Shown: positions 48,943 to 58,856, counted from the first letter of the stretch. The stretch: DNA of 64,000 nucleotides from Streptomyces althioticus (GCA_014649355.1 BMSW01000003.1:1-64000), one strand, 5' to 3'. A program made the numbers and translations. Notes: generated by a model not told the origin, from the letters alone.

Positions 48943-49845
48943 ATGGCTGATCGCGTTACAGCTCCGCGCCGACGCGGCTATCGCGAAGGCATAGGCGGCG
49001 AGATGCTCGCCGAATTCCTGGGGACGTTCGTCCTCATTCTGCTGGGTATCGGATCCGTCGCCGTCGCACTCGTGGGTCTGCCCGGTTCCGGGCGCCAGTT
49101 CGTGGACTTCGGCCCGGCGAACTGGCTCATCATCTGCTGGGGCTGGGGCTTCGGCGTCATCTTCGGCGTCTACGTCGCGGGCGGCATCAGCGGCGCCCAC
49201 CTCAACCCGGCGGTGACCCTGGCGTTCGCCGTGCGCAGGGATTTCCCCCTGAAGAAGTTGCCGGCCTACTGGCTGGCGCAGCTTCTCGGTGCCTTCGTCG
49301 CCGCCGCGCTCGTCTACGCCTGCTACCACTGGGCGATCGACGCCGCTGACGCGAAGGCGGGTCTGGCCCGTGACGAATCACTGGGCACCTATTCCATCTT
49401 CGCGACCTTCCCCGCGGAATACTTCGGGGATTCATGGTGGGGACCGCTGCTCGACCAGATCGTGGGCACCGGAATTCTGCTGCTCCTGATCTGCGCGCTC
49501 ATCGACATGAAGAATGTCGCCCCCCTCGCGAATCTCCACCCGTTCCTCATCGGCCTGGTGGTCGTGGCCATCGGTATGACGTTCGGCACGAACGCCGGAT
49601 ACGCCATCAACCCCGCGCGCGATTTCGGCCCCCGGCTGTTCACCTACTTCGAGGGCTGGGGAGACATCGCGTTGCCTGGCACGTTCGGGTGGTTCAGCGG
49701 CTACTGGTGGATCCCGATCGTCGGCCCGCTGATCGGCGCCGTCGTCGGCGTGCTGGTGTACGACCTGATCATCAAGCCGGTGGTCACCGCCAGGACGCGG
49801 GCGATGGAGGACCAGGAGGAAGGCCCGGCCACCGAAGAGGTGTGA
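48943..49845 (+). CDS. glpF: Glycerol uptake facilitator (aquaglyceroporin)
   Basis: This is a 300-residue MIP-family channel with six membrane helices and two half-helices. The NPA boxes are SGAHLNPAVTLAFA and GYAINPARDFGPR. The Asp after NPAR is the mark of glycerol-conducting rather than water-specific channels. Glycerol enters by diffusion and is trapped by the next gene product, GlpK. GAGGAGAG lies before the ATG at 48943. The 43-base gap to glpK indicates an operon. Confidence 0.95.
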   Translation: MADRVTAPRRRGYREGIGGEMLAEFLGTFVLILLGIGSVAVALVGLPGSGRQFVDFGPANWLIICWGWGFGVIFGVYVAGGISGAHLNPAVTLAFAVRRDFPLKKLPAYWLAQLLGAFVAAALVYACYHWAIDAADAKAGLARDESLGTYSIFATFPAEYFGDSWWGPLLDQIVGTGILLLLICALIDMKNVAPLANLHPFLIGLVVVAIGMTFGTNAGYAINPARDFGPRLFTYFEGWGDIALPGTFGWFSGYWWIPIVGPLIGAVVGVLVYDLIIKPVVTARTRAMEDQEEGPATEEV

Positions 49846-49887
49846 GGCCCCCGGGACCGTCGTCGTCAGTCAGGAAAGGTTTGAGCG

Positions 49888-51405
49888 ATGCCCGAATTCG
49901 TCGGCGCGGTGGACCAGGGGACCACCAGCACCCGCTTCATGATCTTCGATCATGCCGGTAACGAGGTGGCGAAGCACCAGCTGGAGCACCAGCAGATCCT
50001 GCCCCGTTCCGGCTGGGTCGAGCACGACCCGGTGGAGATCTGGGAGCGCACCAACACGGTGATCCAGAACGCCCTCCGTGACGGCGGCCTGTCGGCCTCC
50101 GACCTGCGGGCCATCGGCATCACCAATCAGCGTGAGACGACCGTCGTGTGGGACCCGCGCACCGGCCGTCCGTACTACAACGCGATCGTCTGGCAGGACA
50201 CGCGCACCGACAGCATCGCCGCCGCCCTCGAACGCGAGGGCCACGGCGACACGATCCGCCACAAGGCGGGCCTGCCGCCGGCCACCTACTTCTCCGGCGG
50301 CAAGATCAAGTGGCTGCTGGACAACGTGGACGGGCTGCGCGAGGCGGCCGAGGCGGGCAACGCCCTGTTCGGCAACACGGACGCCTGGGTGCTGTGGAAC
50401 CTCACCGGAGGCCCGAACGGCGGCATCCACGCCACGGACGTGACCAACGCCAGCCGGACCATGCTGATGAACCTGGAGACCCTCGACTGGGACGACGAGC
50501 TGCTCGGCATCTTCGGCATCCCGCGCTCGATGCTCCCGGCCATCCATCCCTCCTCGGACCCGGAGGCGTTCGGCCAGGCCCGTACGTCCCGGCCGCTGGG
50601 CGCCGCCGTGCCGATCACCGGCGTCCTCGGCGACCAGCACGCGGCCACCGTCGGGCAGGTCTGCTTCTCCCCGGGCGAGGCCAAGAACACGTACGGCACC
50701 GGCAACTTCCTGGTGCTGAACACCGGCACCGAGCTGGTCCGCTCGCAGAACGGCCTGCTGACGACGGTGGCCTACCAGTTCGCCGGGAAGCCGGCGGTGT
50801 ACGCGCTGGAGGGCTCCATCGCCGTGACCGGCGCGGCCGTGCAGTGGCTGCGCGACCAGCTGAAGATCATCGGAAGCGCCCCGGACAGCGAGCAGCTGGC
50901 GCGGTCGGTGGAGGACAACGGCGGCATGTACTTCGTGCCGGCCTTCTCCGGCCTGTTCGCCCCTTACTGGCGTTCCGACGCCCGCGGGGCCATCGTCGGC
51001 CTGTCCCGGTACAACACCGGCGGCCACATCGCGCGGGCCACGCTGGAGGCGATCTGCTACCAGAGCCGCGACGTGGTCGAGGCGATGGAGCAGGACTCCG
51101 GGGTGCACCTGGACGTGCTGAAGGTGGACGGCGGCGTCACCGCCAACGACCTGTGCATGCAGATCCAGGCGGACGTGCTCGGGGTGCCGGTCAGCCGGCC
51201 CGTCGTCGCGGAGACCACCGCGCTGGGCGCCGCGTACGCCGCGGGCCTCGCGACGGGCTTCTGGAGCGACGAGAACGAGCTCCGCTCGCACTGGCAGGAG
51301 TCCAAGCGCTGGGAGCCGTCGTGGGAGGAGGACCGGCGCCGCCAGGGCTACGAGGACTGGAAGCGGGCCGTCGAGCGCACCCTGGACTGGGTGAAGGTCG
51401 ACTGA
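49888..51405 (+). CDS. glpK: Glycerol kinase
   Basis: This 505-residue FGGY kinase phosphorylates glycerol to glycerol-3-phosphate. Signatures are [15 protein letters not shown] (phosphate 1 loop), [34 protein letters not shown], and [15 protein letters not shown]. Length is typical. It is cotranscribed with glpF. No glpD follows, so the dehydrogenase must be elsewhere in the genome. Ribosome-binding AGGAAAGG is 9 to 16 bases before the ATG. Confidence 0.97.
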   Translation: MPEFVGAVDQGTTSTRFMIFDHAGNEVAKHQLEHQQILPRSGWVEHDPVEIWERTNTVIQNALRDGGLSASDLRAIGITNQRETTVVWDPRTGRPYYNAIVWQDTRTDSIAAALEREGHGDTIRHKAGLPPATYFSGGKIKWLLDNVDGLREAAEAGNALFGNTDAWVLWNLTGGPNGGIHATDVTNASRTMLMNLETLDWDDELLGIFGIPRSMLPAIHPSSDPEAFGQARTSRPLGAAVPITGVLGDQHAATVGQVCFSPGEAKNTYGTGNFLVLNTGTELVRSQNGLLTTVAYQFAGKPAVYALEGSIAVTGAAVQWLRDQLKIIGSAPDSEQLARSVEDNGGMYFVPAFSGLFAPYWRSDARGAIVGLSRYNTGGHIARATLEAICYQSRDVVEAMEQDSGVHLDVLKVDGGVTANDLCMQIQADVLGVPVSRPVVAETTALGAAYAAGLATGFWSDENELRSHWQESKRWEPSWEEDRRRQGYEDWKRAVERTLDWVKVD

Positions 51406-51409
51406 TCCC

Positions 51410-51438
51410 GGGGCGGCCGGCTTTCCGGCGGTCGCCCC
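51410..51438. terminator. Terminator after glpK
   Basis: GGGGCG (51410-51415) with CGCCCC (51433-51438) and an inner CCGG/CCGG pair form a hairpin starting five bases after the glpK stop. Confidence 0.5.
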
Positions 51439-51448
51439 GCGCGACGGT

Positions 51449-51640
51449 TCAGCGGTCGGCGATGTCCTCGCGCAGGCCGTCGGAGAACTCCCACCAGGAC
51501 AGCGGGAGCCAGTCACCGTTGACGAACGCGTCCACGGTCGCGCCGCGGCCGCGGACCGTCACGGTCGTGCCCGGGGGGTATGTGGTGCCGGACAGCCCGG
51601 GCACGGCCACCAGCAGTGTTCCCAGCCTTTGAGCTGCCAT
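51449..51640 (-). CDS. Small protein of unknown function
   Basis: This 63-residue protein has a beta-rich sequence (LGTLLVAVPGLSG, GTTVTVRGRG, VDAFVNGDWLPLSWWEFSD) suggestive of a small SH3-like barrel. I do not recognise it. The ATG at 51640 is preceded by GAAGGGCGG at a suitable distance. It is convergent with glpK and divergent from the dehydrogenase gene. The upstream frame extension is Arg-rich and probably untranslated. Confidence 0.65.
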   Translation of the reverse strand: MAAQRLGTLLVAVPGLSGTTYPPGTTVTVRGRGATVDAFVNGDWLPLSWWEFSDGLREDIADR

Positions 51641-51860
51641 GTTCCGCCCTTCCCCTCTCGTCGGGTGTCGCGTCGGGTGGCGTCCTGAGCGCCGGGTGCG
51701 ACGACCCCGGGAACGGGGCGGACGTCGCACGACATTCGTCGGATGCTACCGGCTTGCTCCGGCCACAAGACCGGAGAATCATGAGATATCGGTCACGCGT
51801 GCCATCGGGAGGGGCGTCGCTGCGCACCACGCGGAACACCAACCGAACGGAGATCGCACC

Positions 51861-52997
51861 ATGAAGGCCGTCGTGTACAAGGGACCGTTCGAGGTCGCCG
51901 TCGAGGACGTCGAGAACCCGACGATCCAGCATCCGAACGACGTGATCGTACGGATCACCTCGACCGCGATCTGCGGCTCCGACCTGCACATGTACGAGGG
52001 CCGCACGGCCGCCGAGCCGGGTATCACCTTCGGCCACGAGAACATGGGCATCGTCGCCGAGGTCGGCCCGGGCGTCACCTCGCTCAAGGAAGGCGACCGT
52101 GTGGTCATGCCCTTCAACGTCGCCTGCGGCTTCTGCACCAACTGCGTCGAGGGCTTCACCGGGTACTGTCTCACCGTCAACCCCGGCTTCCCGGGCGGCG
52201 CCTACGGCTATGTGGCCATGGGCCCCTGGAAGGGCGGACAGGCGGAGTACCTGCGCGTCCCCTACGCCGACTTCAACTGCCTGAAGCTGCCGGCGGGCAC
52301 CGAGCACGAGAAGGACTTCGTGCTCCTCGCGGACATCTTCCCCACCGGGTACCACGGCTGCGAACTCGCCCAGGTGCGCCCGGGCGACAGCGTCACCGTG
52401 TACGGCGCCGGACCGGTCGGCCTGATGGCCGCCTACTCGGCGCTGCTGCGCGGCGCGCGGAAGGTGTTCGTGGTCGACCGCGTCGCGGAGCGGCTGCAGA
52501 AGGCCGAGGAGATCGGGGCGATCCCCGTCAACTTCGGGGAGGGCGACCCGGTCGAGCAGATCCACGACCAGACCGAGGGCATGGGGACCGACAAGGGCAT
52601 CGACGCCGTCGGCTACCAGGCCTCGGCGGGCGGCGGCACCGACCGCGAGGAGCCGGCGACCGTGCTGAACTCGCTGGTCCGCACGGTCCGGGCCACCGGC
52701 ATGCTCGGCATCCCCGGGCTGTACGTGCCGTCCGACCCGGGCGCCCCGGACGAGCAGTCCAAGCAGGGCATGCTGCTGGTCGCGGTCGGCAAGCTCTTCG
52801 AGAAGGGCCTGAAGCTCGGCACCGGCCAGTGCAACGTCAAGCGCTACAACCGGCAGCTCCGCGACATGATCATCGAGGGCCGGGCCGAGCCCAGCTTCGT
52901 GGTCTCGCACGAACTGCCGCTGGACCAGGCGCCGTCGGCGTACGACAAGTTCGACAAGCGGGTCGAGGGCTACACCAAGGTGGTGCTGCACCCGTAG
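51861..52997 (+). CDS. Zinc-dependent dehydrogenase, formaldehyde dehydrogenase-like
   Basis: This 378-residue medium-chain dehydrogenase resembles the glutathione-independent formaldehyde dehydrogenases. ICGSDLHMYEGR has the catalytic zinc Cys, FGHENMGIV has the His-Glu, CGFCTNCVEGFTGYC holds the four structural-zinc cysteines, and VYGAGPVGLMAAYSAL is the NAD loop. PGFPGGAYGY is seen in FdhA-like enzymes with bound NAD. GGAGATCG precedes the ATG at 51861. It probably oxidises formaldehyde or another small aldehyde or alcohol. It ends 11 bases from the convergent peptidase. Confidence 0.9.
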   Translation: MKAVVYKGPFEVAVEDVENPTIQHPNDVIVRITSTAICGSDLHMYEGRTAAEPGITFGHENMGIVAEVGPGVTSLKEGDRVVMPFNVACGFCTNCVEGFTGYCLTVNPGFPGGAYGYVAMGPWKGGQAEYLRVPYADFNCLKLPAGTEHEKDFVLLADIFPTGYHGCELAQVRPGDSVTVYGAGPVGLMAAYSALLRGARKVFVVDRVAERLQKAEEIGAIPVNFGEGDPVEQIHDQTEGMGTDKGIDAVGYQASAGGGTDREEPATVLNSLVRTVRATGMLGIPGLYVPSDPGAPDEQSKQGMLLVAVGKLFEKGLKLGTGQCNVKRYNRQLRDMIIEGRAEPSFVVSHELPLDQAPSAYDKFDKRVEGYTKVVLHP

Positions 52998-53008
52998 GGA
53001 CGCCGTCG

Positions 53009-53986
53009 TCAGGGGCGGCGGCGGACGTACCGGTCCGTCGCCGCCACCAGCGCGTCGTCCCCGACGGCGCCCGCGTCGTGCCCGGCGTCGTCGACGACCA
53101 CGAGCTCGCTGCCCGGCCAGGCGTGGTGCAGCCGCCACACGATGCCGAGCAGGTTGCCGAAGTCGAGGCTGCCCTGGACCAGGGTGCCGGGGATGTCCTT
53201 CAGGAGATGGGCGTCGCGCAGCACGACGCCTTCCTCTCCCCCGTCGCCGGGGAAGTCGCCGAAGAAGTGGTCGTTGCCCCAGTAGTGGGTGACGGTGCGG
53301 GCGAAGCCGTAGCGGAACTCCGGGTCCCGGAACCTCTCGACGGAACCGGGCGGGGCGGGGATGATCGCCGTCTCCCAGTCCGTCCATGCCTGCGCGGCCC
53401 GTGCCCTGACCTCGGGGTCGGGTGATTCCAGCAGGCGGTTGTACGCGGCGGCCAGGTTGCCGTCCCGCTCGCCCTCGGGCAGCTCGGCGAGGAACCGCTC
53501 GTGCGCCTCCGGGAAGATGCGGCCGAGGCCCCGGGTCAGCAGGTCGACCTCCGCGGGCGAGCCGGTGGCCACGCCCGTCAGCACCAGCTCGGACACCACG
53601 CCGGGGTGGGTCTGCGCGTACCGCAGGCCCAGGGCCGAGCCGAAGGACACTCCCCACACCAGCCAGCGCTCGATGCCCAGGTGCGCCCGGAGCCGTTCCA
53701 GGTCGGCCATGAGGTGCGGCGCCGTGTTGACGCCCATGTCGGTGGCGGGGTCGGCGGCCGACGGCCGTGACCGTCCCGCGCCGCGCTGGTCGAACAGGAC
53801 GATGCGGTAGGCGGCGGGGTCGAAGTAGCGCCGCAGCCCGGCGCCGGCGCGGGAGCCGGGTCCGCCGTGCAGCACCACCGCCGGTTTGCCGTGCGGGTTC
53901 CCGCTGGTCTCCCAGTGGAGGCGGTTGCCGTCCCCCACGTCGAGCATGCCCTGGTCGTACGGTTCGATCTCCGGATACCTGCCCAT
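53009..53986 (-). CDS. Proline iminopeptidase-like alpha/beta hydrolase
   Basis: This is a 325-residue alpha/beta hydrolase of peptidase family S33. The oxyanion region is VVLHGGPGSRAG, the nucleophile is in WGVSFGSALGLRYAQ, and the catalytic His is in VVVDDAGHDAG. IVLFDQRGAGRSRP and the HYWGNDHFF cap segment also match proline iminopeptidase, which removes N-terminal proline. The catalytic Asp would be in VQGSLDFGNLL. TACGGT ends six bases before the ATG, so it is probably leaderless. Confidence 0.92.
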   Translation of the reverse strand: MGRYPEIEPYDQGMLDVGDGNRLHWETSGNPHGKPAVVLHGGPGSRAGAGLRRYFDPAAYRIVLFDQRGAGRSRPSAADPATDMGVNTAPHLMADLERLRAHLGIERWLVWGVSFGSALGLRYAQTHPGVVSELVLTGVATGSPAEVDLLTRGLGRIFPEAHERFLAELPEGERDGNLAAAYNRLLESPDPEVRARAAQAWTDWETAIIPAPPGSVERFRDPEFRYGFARTVTHYWGNDHFFGDFPGDGGEEGVVLRDAHLLKDIPGTLVQGSLDFGNLLGIVWRLHHAWPGSELVVVDDAGHDAGAVGDDALVAATDRYVRRRP

Positions 53987-54023
53987 CCGGGCACCGTAGC
54001 GCCGCCGGGCGGCCCGCTCACCC

Positions 54024-54740
54024 CTATTTCGCCGGGCGCAGTCCGGCCTGGGTGGCCGCCGTGCGCAGGACGTCCCTGAGCATCTCGGGGGTGAGTTTGC
54101 CGGTGAAGGTGTTGCGCTGGCTGACGTGGAAGCAGCCGTGGAGGCCGAGCGGCGGGCCGTCGGCGGCGTCCAGCTCGACGTGGGCGCCGTGTCCGAAGAC
54201 GGGCCGGGGGCGGGGCACGGTCCAGCCGGCCTCGGCGAAGGCGGGCAGCGCCGCCTGCCAGCCGAAGGCGCCGAGGACGACGGCCGCCCGGACCGTGGGC
54301 CGCAGCAGCCGCAGCTCCTGCACCAGCCAGGGCCGGCAGGCGTCCCGCTCGGCCGGGGTGGGCTTGTTGGCGGGCGGGGCGCAGTGCACGGGCGCGGTGA
54401 CGCGGACCCCGTACAGCTCCAGACCGTCGTCGGCGTCCTCGGAGGTCGGCTGGGAGGCCAGGCCCACGTCGTACAGCGCCTGGTACAGCACGTCGCCCGA
54501 GCGGTCGCCGGTGAACATCCGGCCGGTGCGGTTGCCGCCGTGCGCGGCGGGCGCGAGACCGATGATCACCAGCCGCGCGTCGGGCGGCCCGAACCCGGGC
54601 ACCGGCCTGCCCCAGTACGTCCGGTCCGCGAACGCGGCCCGCTTGGTGCGGGCGACCTCCTCGCGCCAGGCGACCAGACGCGGACAGGCACGGCAGCCGG
54701 CGATGCGCCGGTCGAGCCGGGCGAGGCCTTCGGAATCCAT
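54024..54740 (-). CDS. Type 5 uracil-DNA glycosylase (UDGb), Fe-S
   Basis: This 238-residue DNA glycosylase removes uracil, hypoxanthine and related bases. Four cysteines for a [4Fe-4S] cluster include CRACPRL near the N-terminus, VHCAPP and ACRPW. The active-site motif GLAPAAHGGNRTGR lacks the polar residue of family 4, and FHVSQRNTFTGKLT is the DNA-intercalating loop. These mark family 5 (UDGb). TACCGT ends six bases before the ATG and no ribosome-binding site is seen. It is divergent from the S4 protein with only 53 bases between. Confidence 0.93.
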   Translation of the reverse strand: MDSEGLARLDRRIAGCRACPRLVAWREEVARTKRAAFADRTYWGRPVPGFGPPDARLVIIGLAPAAHGGNRTGRMFTGDRSGDVLYQALYDVGLASQPTSEDADDGLELYGVRVTAPVHCAPPANKPTPAERDACRPWLVQELRLLRPTVRAAVVLGAFGWQAALPAFAEAGWTVPRPRPVFGHGAHVELDAADGPPLGLHGCFHVSQRNTFTGKLTPEMLRDVLRTAATQAGLRPAK

Positions 54741-54793
54741 GGCTCCACGGTAGGGCGTCCGGTCGGCGGGCCGGGCGGGCTAAGGTCGGGACC

Positions 54794-55465
54794 ATGGTTG
54801 CGGAGGGTGCGCGGAACGACAGGACGGCCGGCGTGGACGAGGACGCGGTGGCCGCGCCCGCGGAGGCCATGCCCGAGACGGTGGACCCGAAGGTCGCCGC
54901 GGCGGTGGCCGCCGCCGAGGCGGCGGGCCCGCAGAACGGCGAGACCGTGCGGATCGACAGCTGGATCTGGTCGGTGCGGCTGGTCAAGACGCGCTCCATG
55001 GGGGCCACGGCCTGCCGGGGCGGGCACGTCCGCGTGAACGGCGAGCGGGTGAAGCCGTCGCACTCCGTGCGGGTCGGCGACGAGGTTCGGGTGCGGGTGG
55101 AGACGCGGGAGCGGGTCGTCGTCGTGAAGCGGCTGATCCGCAAGCGGGTCGGGGCACCGGTCGCCGTCCAGTGCTACGTCGACAACTCGCCGCCGCCTCC
55201 GCCGCGCGAGGCCGTCGCCCCGGCCGGCATCCGCGACCGCGGCGCGGGCCGCCCGACCAAGCGGGACCGCCGCGAGCTGGAACGGCTGCGAGGTCTGGGC
55301 GGCCTCGGCGGCCCGGGTCCGCTGGCCGGCCCCGCGGGCCCGCCCGTCCCGGGCGCACCGGGCGACCCGGGTGCCGCACCGGGCGGACGGGGTGCCGCGA
55401 ACGGGCGTGGGGCAGGCGGACGCCGGGGCCGCGGCAAGGGCGCCGGGGGCGCGCCCCGGCCGTAG
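54794..55465 (+). CDS. S4-domain RNA-binding protein (HslR-like)
   Basis: This is a 223-residue protein. The first 50 residues are acidic and Ala-rich. Residues about 53-115 form an S4 domain (RIDSWIWSVRLVKTRSMGA, GHVRVNGERVKPSHSVRVGDEV), as in the E. coli heat-shock ribosome-associated protein Hsp15. The last 80 residues are a Gly/Pro/Arg-rich tail, probably disordered and RNA-binding. TAAGGT ends seven bases before the ATG, predicting a leaderless mRNA. A role in stalled ribosome recycling is inferred from Hsp15. Confidence 0.88.
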   Translation: MVAEGARNDRTAGVDEDAVAAPAEAMPETVDPKVAAAVAAAEAAGPQNGETVRIDSWIWSVRLVKTRSMGATACRGGHVRVNGERVKPSHSVRVGDEVRVRVETRERVVVVKRLIRKRVGAPVAVQCYVDNSPPPPPREAVAPAGIRDRGAGRPTKRDRRELERLRGLGGLGGPGPLAGPAGPPVPGAPGDPGAAPGGRGAANGRGAGGRRGRGKGAGGAPRP

Positions 55466-55483
55466 GCACGGGCTCGAAGCCGG

Positions 55484-55513
55484 CCCACCGGGAGGGCGCG
55501 CCTTCCCGGCGGG
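55484..55513. terminator. Hairpin after S4-protein gene
   Basis: A nearly perfect 30-base palindrome centred on GGCGCGCC lies 19 bases after the stop codon, with one mismatch near each end. Confidence 0.55.
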
Positions 55514-55638
55514 CGGGAAACGCCGGCGCCCCTTTCGCCTGGGCCCGGCCCGACCGAGGGCACTACCGCCAGACACACCCGGGCCACGGAGTCCGGGCAC
55601 CGTGTCCCGAGCGTGGGGACGCCGCCGCCCGCGTCCCG

Positions 55639-56337
55639 TCAGGCCCGGTCCGCCGGCACCGCCCTCACCCAGATCCCGTCCTCCGTCAGGTACCGGTCCA
55701 CCCTCAGCCCCTCCTCCGCGAGTGCCGTCTCGAACTGCTCCGGCGTCAGGGGGCGCGACCGGAATGTCTGGGTCCAGGTCGCGTCCGGGAAGACGTACTC
55801 CGCGCGGACCGAGTCGACGCCGTCACCGACCGGCTCCACGGACGCGATCCGGACCGTGAAGCCCGCCGGGTCGACCCGCTCGCGCGGCACGTTCGTGTGG
55901 GAGTCGGCGCCCTCCCGCTGGATCAGGACGCACCCGCCCTCCGCGAGGTGCCGCACGCAGGTGCGCAGCATGCCCCGGCGCACCTCGGCGTCCCCCGCGT
56001 GCACCAGGAACGAGGCCAGCAGCACCACGTCGAACGTCTCGCCGAGGTCGAGCCGCTCGATCGGGCCGCATATCGTCCGCGCCCCACGCACCCGCTCCAG
56101 CATCTCGGCGGACTCGTCGACCGCCGTCACCTCGAAGCCGCGCTCCATCAGCGCGTGGGTCATCCGCCCCACCCCGCAGCCCAGCTCCAGGATGCTCGCC
56201 CCCGCGGGCACCGCGGCTTCGATCACGTCCGGCTCGTCCCCCACGGGCAGCCGCGCGTACAGCTCCACCGCGCACCCGTCCGGGGTGATCGCCCCGGGTC
56301 CCGTCCCCTCGTACCCCGCCCGCGTCTTCTTCTCCAT
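55639..56337 (-). CDS. Class I SAM-dependent methyltransferase
   Basis: This 232-residue enzyme has the SAM-binding ILELGCGVGRMTHALMERG (motif I), TAVDESAEMLERV (motif II), FDVVLLASFLVHAGD (motif III) and GGCVLIQREGAD. The substrate is unknown. The ATG at 56337 has only weak ribosome-binding potential. The gene is isolated and divergent from the small membrane protein. It could be a metabolite or xenobiotic methyltransferase. Confidence 0.85.
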   Translation of the reverse strand: MEKKTRAGYEGTGPGAITPDGCAVELYARLPVGDEPDVIEAAVPAGASILELGCGVGRMTHALMERGFEVTAVDESAEMLERVRGARTICGPIERLDLGETFDVVLLASFLVHAGDAEVRRGMLRTCVRHLAEGGCVLIQREGADSHTNVPRERVDPAGFTVRIASVEPVGDGVDSVRAEYVFPDATWTQTFRSRPLTPEQFETALAEEGLRVDRYLTEDGIWVRAVPADRA

Positions 56338-56466
56338 GCCCGTCGAACGGGCCGCGCCCGGACGTCCGTTCCCCTCCCCGCCCATGCCACCCGAACGAGT
56401 GACAGCGGGTGGGGACGGGGCACCCGGAAGGCCAGGGAGCAAGGCCGCCGCAGGGTGAGGATCGCG

Positions 56467-56742
56467 ATGCGTACGGGCAGTGAACCGACGACCGCGCGGA
56501 GTTCTCTGCGCGTGCGGTTCTGGCTGAGCGTGTGGGGTGTGGTCTGGACGGTGGCCGGAACGGCGGCGTTCGCGCTCGCCGGCCATCCGGGCTGGGCGCT
56601 GGCCTGCGGGATGCTGTTCCTGGTCGTCGCGGCGGACCTGGCGTTCGTGGTCCGGCACATCCGCCAGGGCCCGCACTACCAGCCCGGCCGTGACGTCCCG
56701 CCGTACGAGCCGCCGCACGGGCCGCCGACGGACAGGCCCTGA
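56467..56742 (+). CDS. Small two-helix membrane protein
   Basis: This 91-residue protein has two hydrophobic segments (about residues 20-38 and 43-63), a basic N-terminus (RSSLRVRFWLS) and a Pro-rich C-terminal tail (RDVPPYEPPHGPP). I recall such proteins as DUF6343 in Streptomyces; function unknown. GAGG lies six bases before the ATG. It converges on the TPR gene. Confidence 0.75.
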   Translation: MRTGSEPTTARSSLRVRFWLSVWGVVWTVAGTAAFALAGHPGWALACGMLFLVVAADLAFVVRHIRQGPHYQPGRDVPPYEPPHGPPTDRP

Positions 56743-56760
56743 CGGCCCGCGCCCGCGGGT

Positions 56761-57141
56761 TCAGCCGTCGAAGCGCGCGGCCTTCAGGTACTCCGGGTTC
56801 GGGTCCAGCGCGGCCGCGAGGCGGAAGTGCCGCTTGGCGGGGTGGGTCCTGCCCTGCCGCTCGTAGGTGCGGGCGAGGGCGAAGTGGGCGAAGGCGTTGT
56901 CCGGCTCCCGCTCCAGGACGAGCGAGAACTCCAGCTCGGCGGGGCGCAGCTGGGCCGCCGCGAAGAAGGCGCGCGCCCGCAGCAGCCGCGCGGCCGTGTT
57001 CTCGGGGTGGACGTCGATGACACCGTCCAGCAGCTTGACCGCGCCCCGCGGGTCGCGGGAGGCGAGCAGGTGCTCGGCGGCGCGGAAGTCGATGACGTGC
57101 GTCTCCGGCGTACGTCCGGACGGACCACTGGTTTGGGGCAC
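56761..57141 (-). CDS. Tetratricopeptide repeat protein
   Basis: This 126-residue protein is a small TPR protein with three helix pairs (LLASRDPRGAVKLLDGVIDV, ARLLRARAFFAAAQLRPAELE, AHFALARTYERQGRTHPAKRH). It should be an adaptor for protein interaction in the cytoplasm. The start is GTG at 57141 with AAGGA about eight bases upstream. It lies 50 bases downstream of coaE on the same strand and may be cotranscribed with it. Its partner is unknown. Confidence 0.88.
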   Translation of the reverse strand: MPQTSGPSGRTPETHVIDFRAAEHLLASRDPRGAVKLLDGVIDVHPENTAARLLRARAFFAAAQLRPAELEFSLVLEREPDNAFAHFALARTYERQGRTHPAKRHFRLAAALDPNPEYLKAARFDG

Positions 57142-57191
57142 GGCGGAATCCTTCCCTCTCTCGGAAGGATCAACGCCTCGTCCCGGGCCCC

Positions 57192-57803
57192 CTATTCCGG
57201 CCGGGACTTCCGCGCGCGGCGGACCAGGTCGGCCCACACCTCCTCGACGCGGCGTTCCAGCGCGTCGAGGGGCACGTCGTTGTCGATGACGACGTCGGCG
57301 ACGGCGCGGCGCTGCTCGCGGGTGGCCTGGGCGGCCATGCGGGCCCGTGCGTCCTCCTCGCTCATGCCGCGCAGCCGCACCAGCCGGTCGAGCTGCGTCC
57401 CGGGGCTCGCGTCGACGACGACCACGACGTCGTAGAGGGGGGCGAGGCCGTTCTCGGTGAGGAGCGGGACGTCGTGGACGACGACGGCGTCCTCGGGCGC
57501 GGCCTCCTCCAGCTCGCGCGACCGGGCGCCCACCAGGGGGTGCACGATCGAGTTGAGCGTGGCCAGCTTCTCCGGGTCGCTGAAGACGAGGGCGCCGAGG
57601 CGGGGGCGGTCCAGGCTGCCGTCCTCGGCGAGGATCTCCTCGCCGAAGGCCTCCACGACGGCGGCGAGCCCGGGCGTGCCCGGTTCCACGACCTCGCGTG
57701 CGATGCGGTCGGCGTCGATCAGTACGGCGCCGCGCTCCACGAGCAGCCGCGACACCTCGCTCTTGCCGGCTCCGATACCGCCGGTCAGGCCCACTGTCAG
57801 CAT
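57192..57803 (-). CDS. coaE: Dephospho-CoA kinase
   Basis: This 203-residue enzyme catalyses the last step of coenzyme A synthesis, phosphorylating the 3'-hydroxyl of dephospho-CoA. The P-loop is [11 protein letters not shown] at residue 6, followed by [13 protein letters not shown] and [11 protein letters not shown], and the lid region [23 protein letters not shown]. Length is typical for a single-domain CoaE (many actinobacteria have an extended form). TAGGCT ends seven bases before the ATG, suggesting a leaderless transcript. Confidence 0.97.
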   Translation of the reverse strand: MLTVGLTGGIGAGKSEVSRLLVERGAVLIDADRIAREVVEPGTPGLAAVVEAFGEEILAEDGSLDRPRLGALVFSDPEKLATLNSIVHPLVGARSRELEEAAPEDAVVVHDVPLLTENGLAPLYDVVVVVDASPGTQLDRLVRLRGMSEEDARARMAAQATREQRRAVADVVIDNDVPLDALERRVEEVWADLVRRARKSRPE

Positions 57804-57848
57804 GCGCAGCAGCCTAAGGGCCCTCGGTGACCGGCGGTCCGGCGGGCG

Positions 57849-58787
57849 TCAGTTGTCGCCCTCCCGCTCGGCCAGGAACTTCTCGAACTCGCGGCCGATC
57901 TCGTCGGCCGACGGGATCTCCACGGGCTCGGCGAGCATGTTGCCCCGGGTCGCGGCCCCCGCGGCCGCGTCGTACTGGTGCTCCAGGCCCTGGACGAGGG
58001 CGGTGAGCTCGTCGTCGCCCTCGCGGATCTGCCGGTCGATCTCGGTCTGGGTGCGCTGGGCGTCGGTGCGCAGGGAGTGCGCGACGCCCGGCAGGACGAG
58101 TCCGGTGGCGGCCGTGATGGCCTCCAGCGCGGTCAGCGCCGCGTCCGGGTACGGTGAGCGGGCGATGTAGTGCGGCACGTGCGTCGCGACGCCCAGGACG
58201 TCGTGCCCGGCCTGCATCAGCCGGTACTCGACCAGGGCCTCGGCGCTGCCCGGGACCTGCGCCTCGTCGAAGACGCTGGTGCTGACGGGGACGAGGTCGG
58301 TGCGGTTGCCGTGCGGGGTGATGCCGACCGGGCGGGTGTGCGGGACGCCCATGGGGATGCCGTGGAAGTTGACCGACAGGCGCACCTGGAGGCGCTCCAC
58401 GATCTGCCGCACGGCGGCGGCGAAGCGCTCCCACTCGACGTCCGGCTCGGGTCCCGAGAGCAGCAGGAAGGGCGCTCCGGTGGCGTCCTGCACGAGCCGC
58501 ACGGCGATGTCCGGCACCTCGTAGTCGGTCCACCGGTCGCGGGTGAAGGTGAGCAGGGGCCGGCGGGCCCGGTAGTCGACGAGCCGGTCGTGGTCGAACC
58601 GGGCGACGACCTGGTGGGGCAGCGAGTCGAGCAGCCGGTCGACGATCTGGTCGCCGGTCTCGCCCGCGTCGATGTATCCGTCGAAGTGGTAGAGCATGAC
58701 AAGTCCGGCCGACTCCTGGGCCAGCGCCATGTCGACGACGCTCAGACCCTTCGGCTCCCAGGCGTACAAATCCTGCGGATCAAGCAC
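57849..58787 (-). CDS. PAC2-family protein
   Basis: This 312-residue protein belongs to the PAC2 (proteasome assembly chaperone 2-like) family, common in actinobacteria. Features are [53 protein letters not shown] and [15 protein letters not shown]. Its function in bacteria is unknown; a link with the actinobacterial proteasome is suggested by family name. The GTG at 58787 follows GGAGGAG by about eight bases. It is followed by coaE after 45 bases, so the two may be cotranscribed. Confidence 0.92.
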   Translation of the reverse strand: MLDPQDLYAWEPKGLSVVDMALAQESAGLVMLYHFDGYIDAGETGDQIVDRLLDSLPHQVVARFDHDRLVDYRARRPLLTFTRDRWTDYEVPDIAVRLVQDATGAPFLLLSGPEPDVEWERFAAAVRQIVERLQVRLSVNFHGIPMGVPHTRPVGITPHGNRTDLVPVSTSVFDEAQVPGSAEALVEYRLMQAGHDVLGVATHVPHYIARSPYPDAALTALEAITAATGLVLPGVAHSLRTDAQRTQTEIDRQIREGDDELTALVQGLEHQYDAAAGAATRGNMLAEPVEIPSADEIGREFEKFLAEREGDN

Positions 58788-58856
58788 AGTGACCGCTCCT
58801 CCTCGTGTTTCACCCACCACAACGTGGCACGAAGCACAGGCATTCCCCTCACGCGC

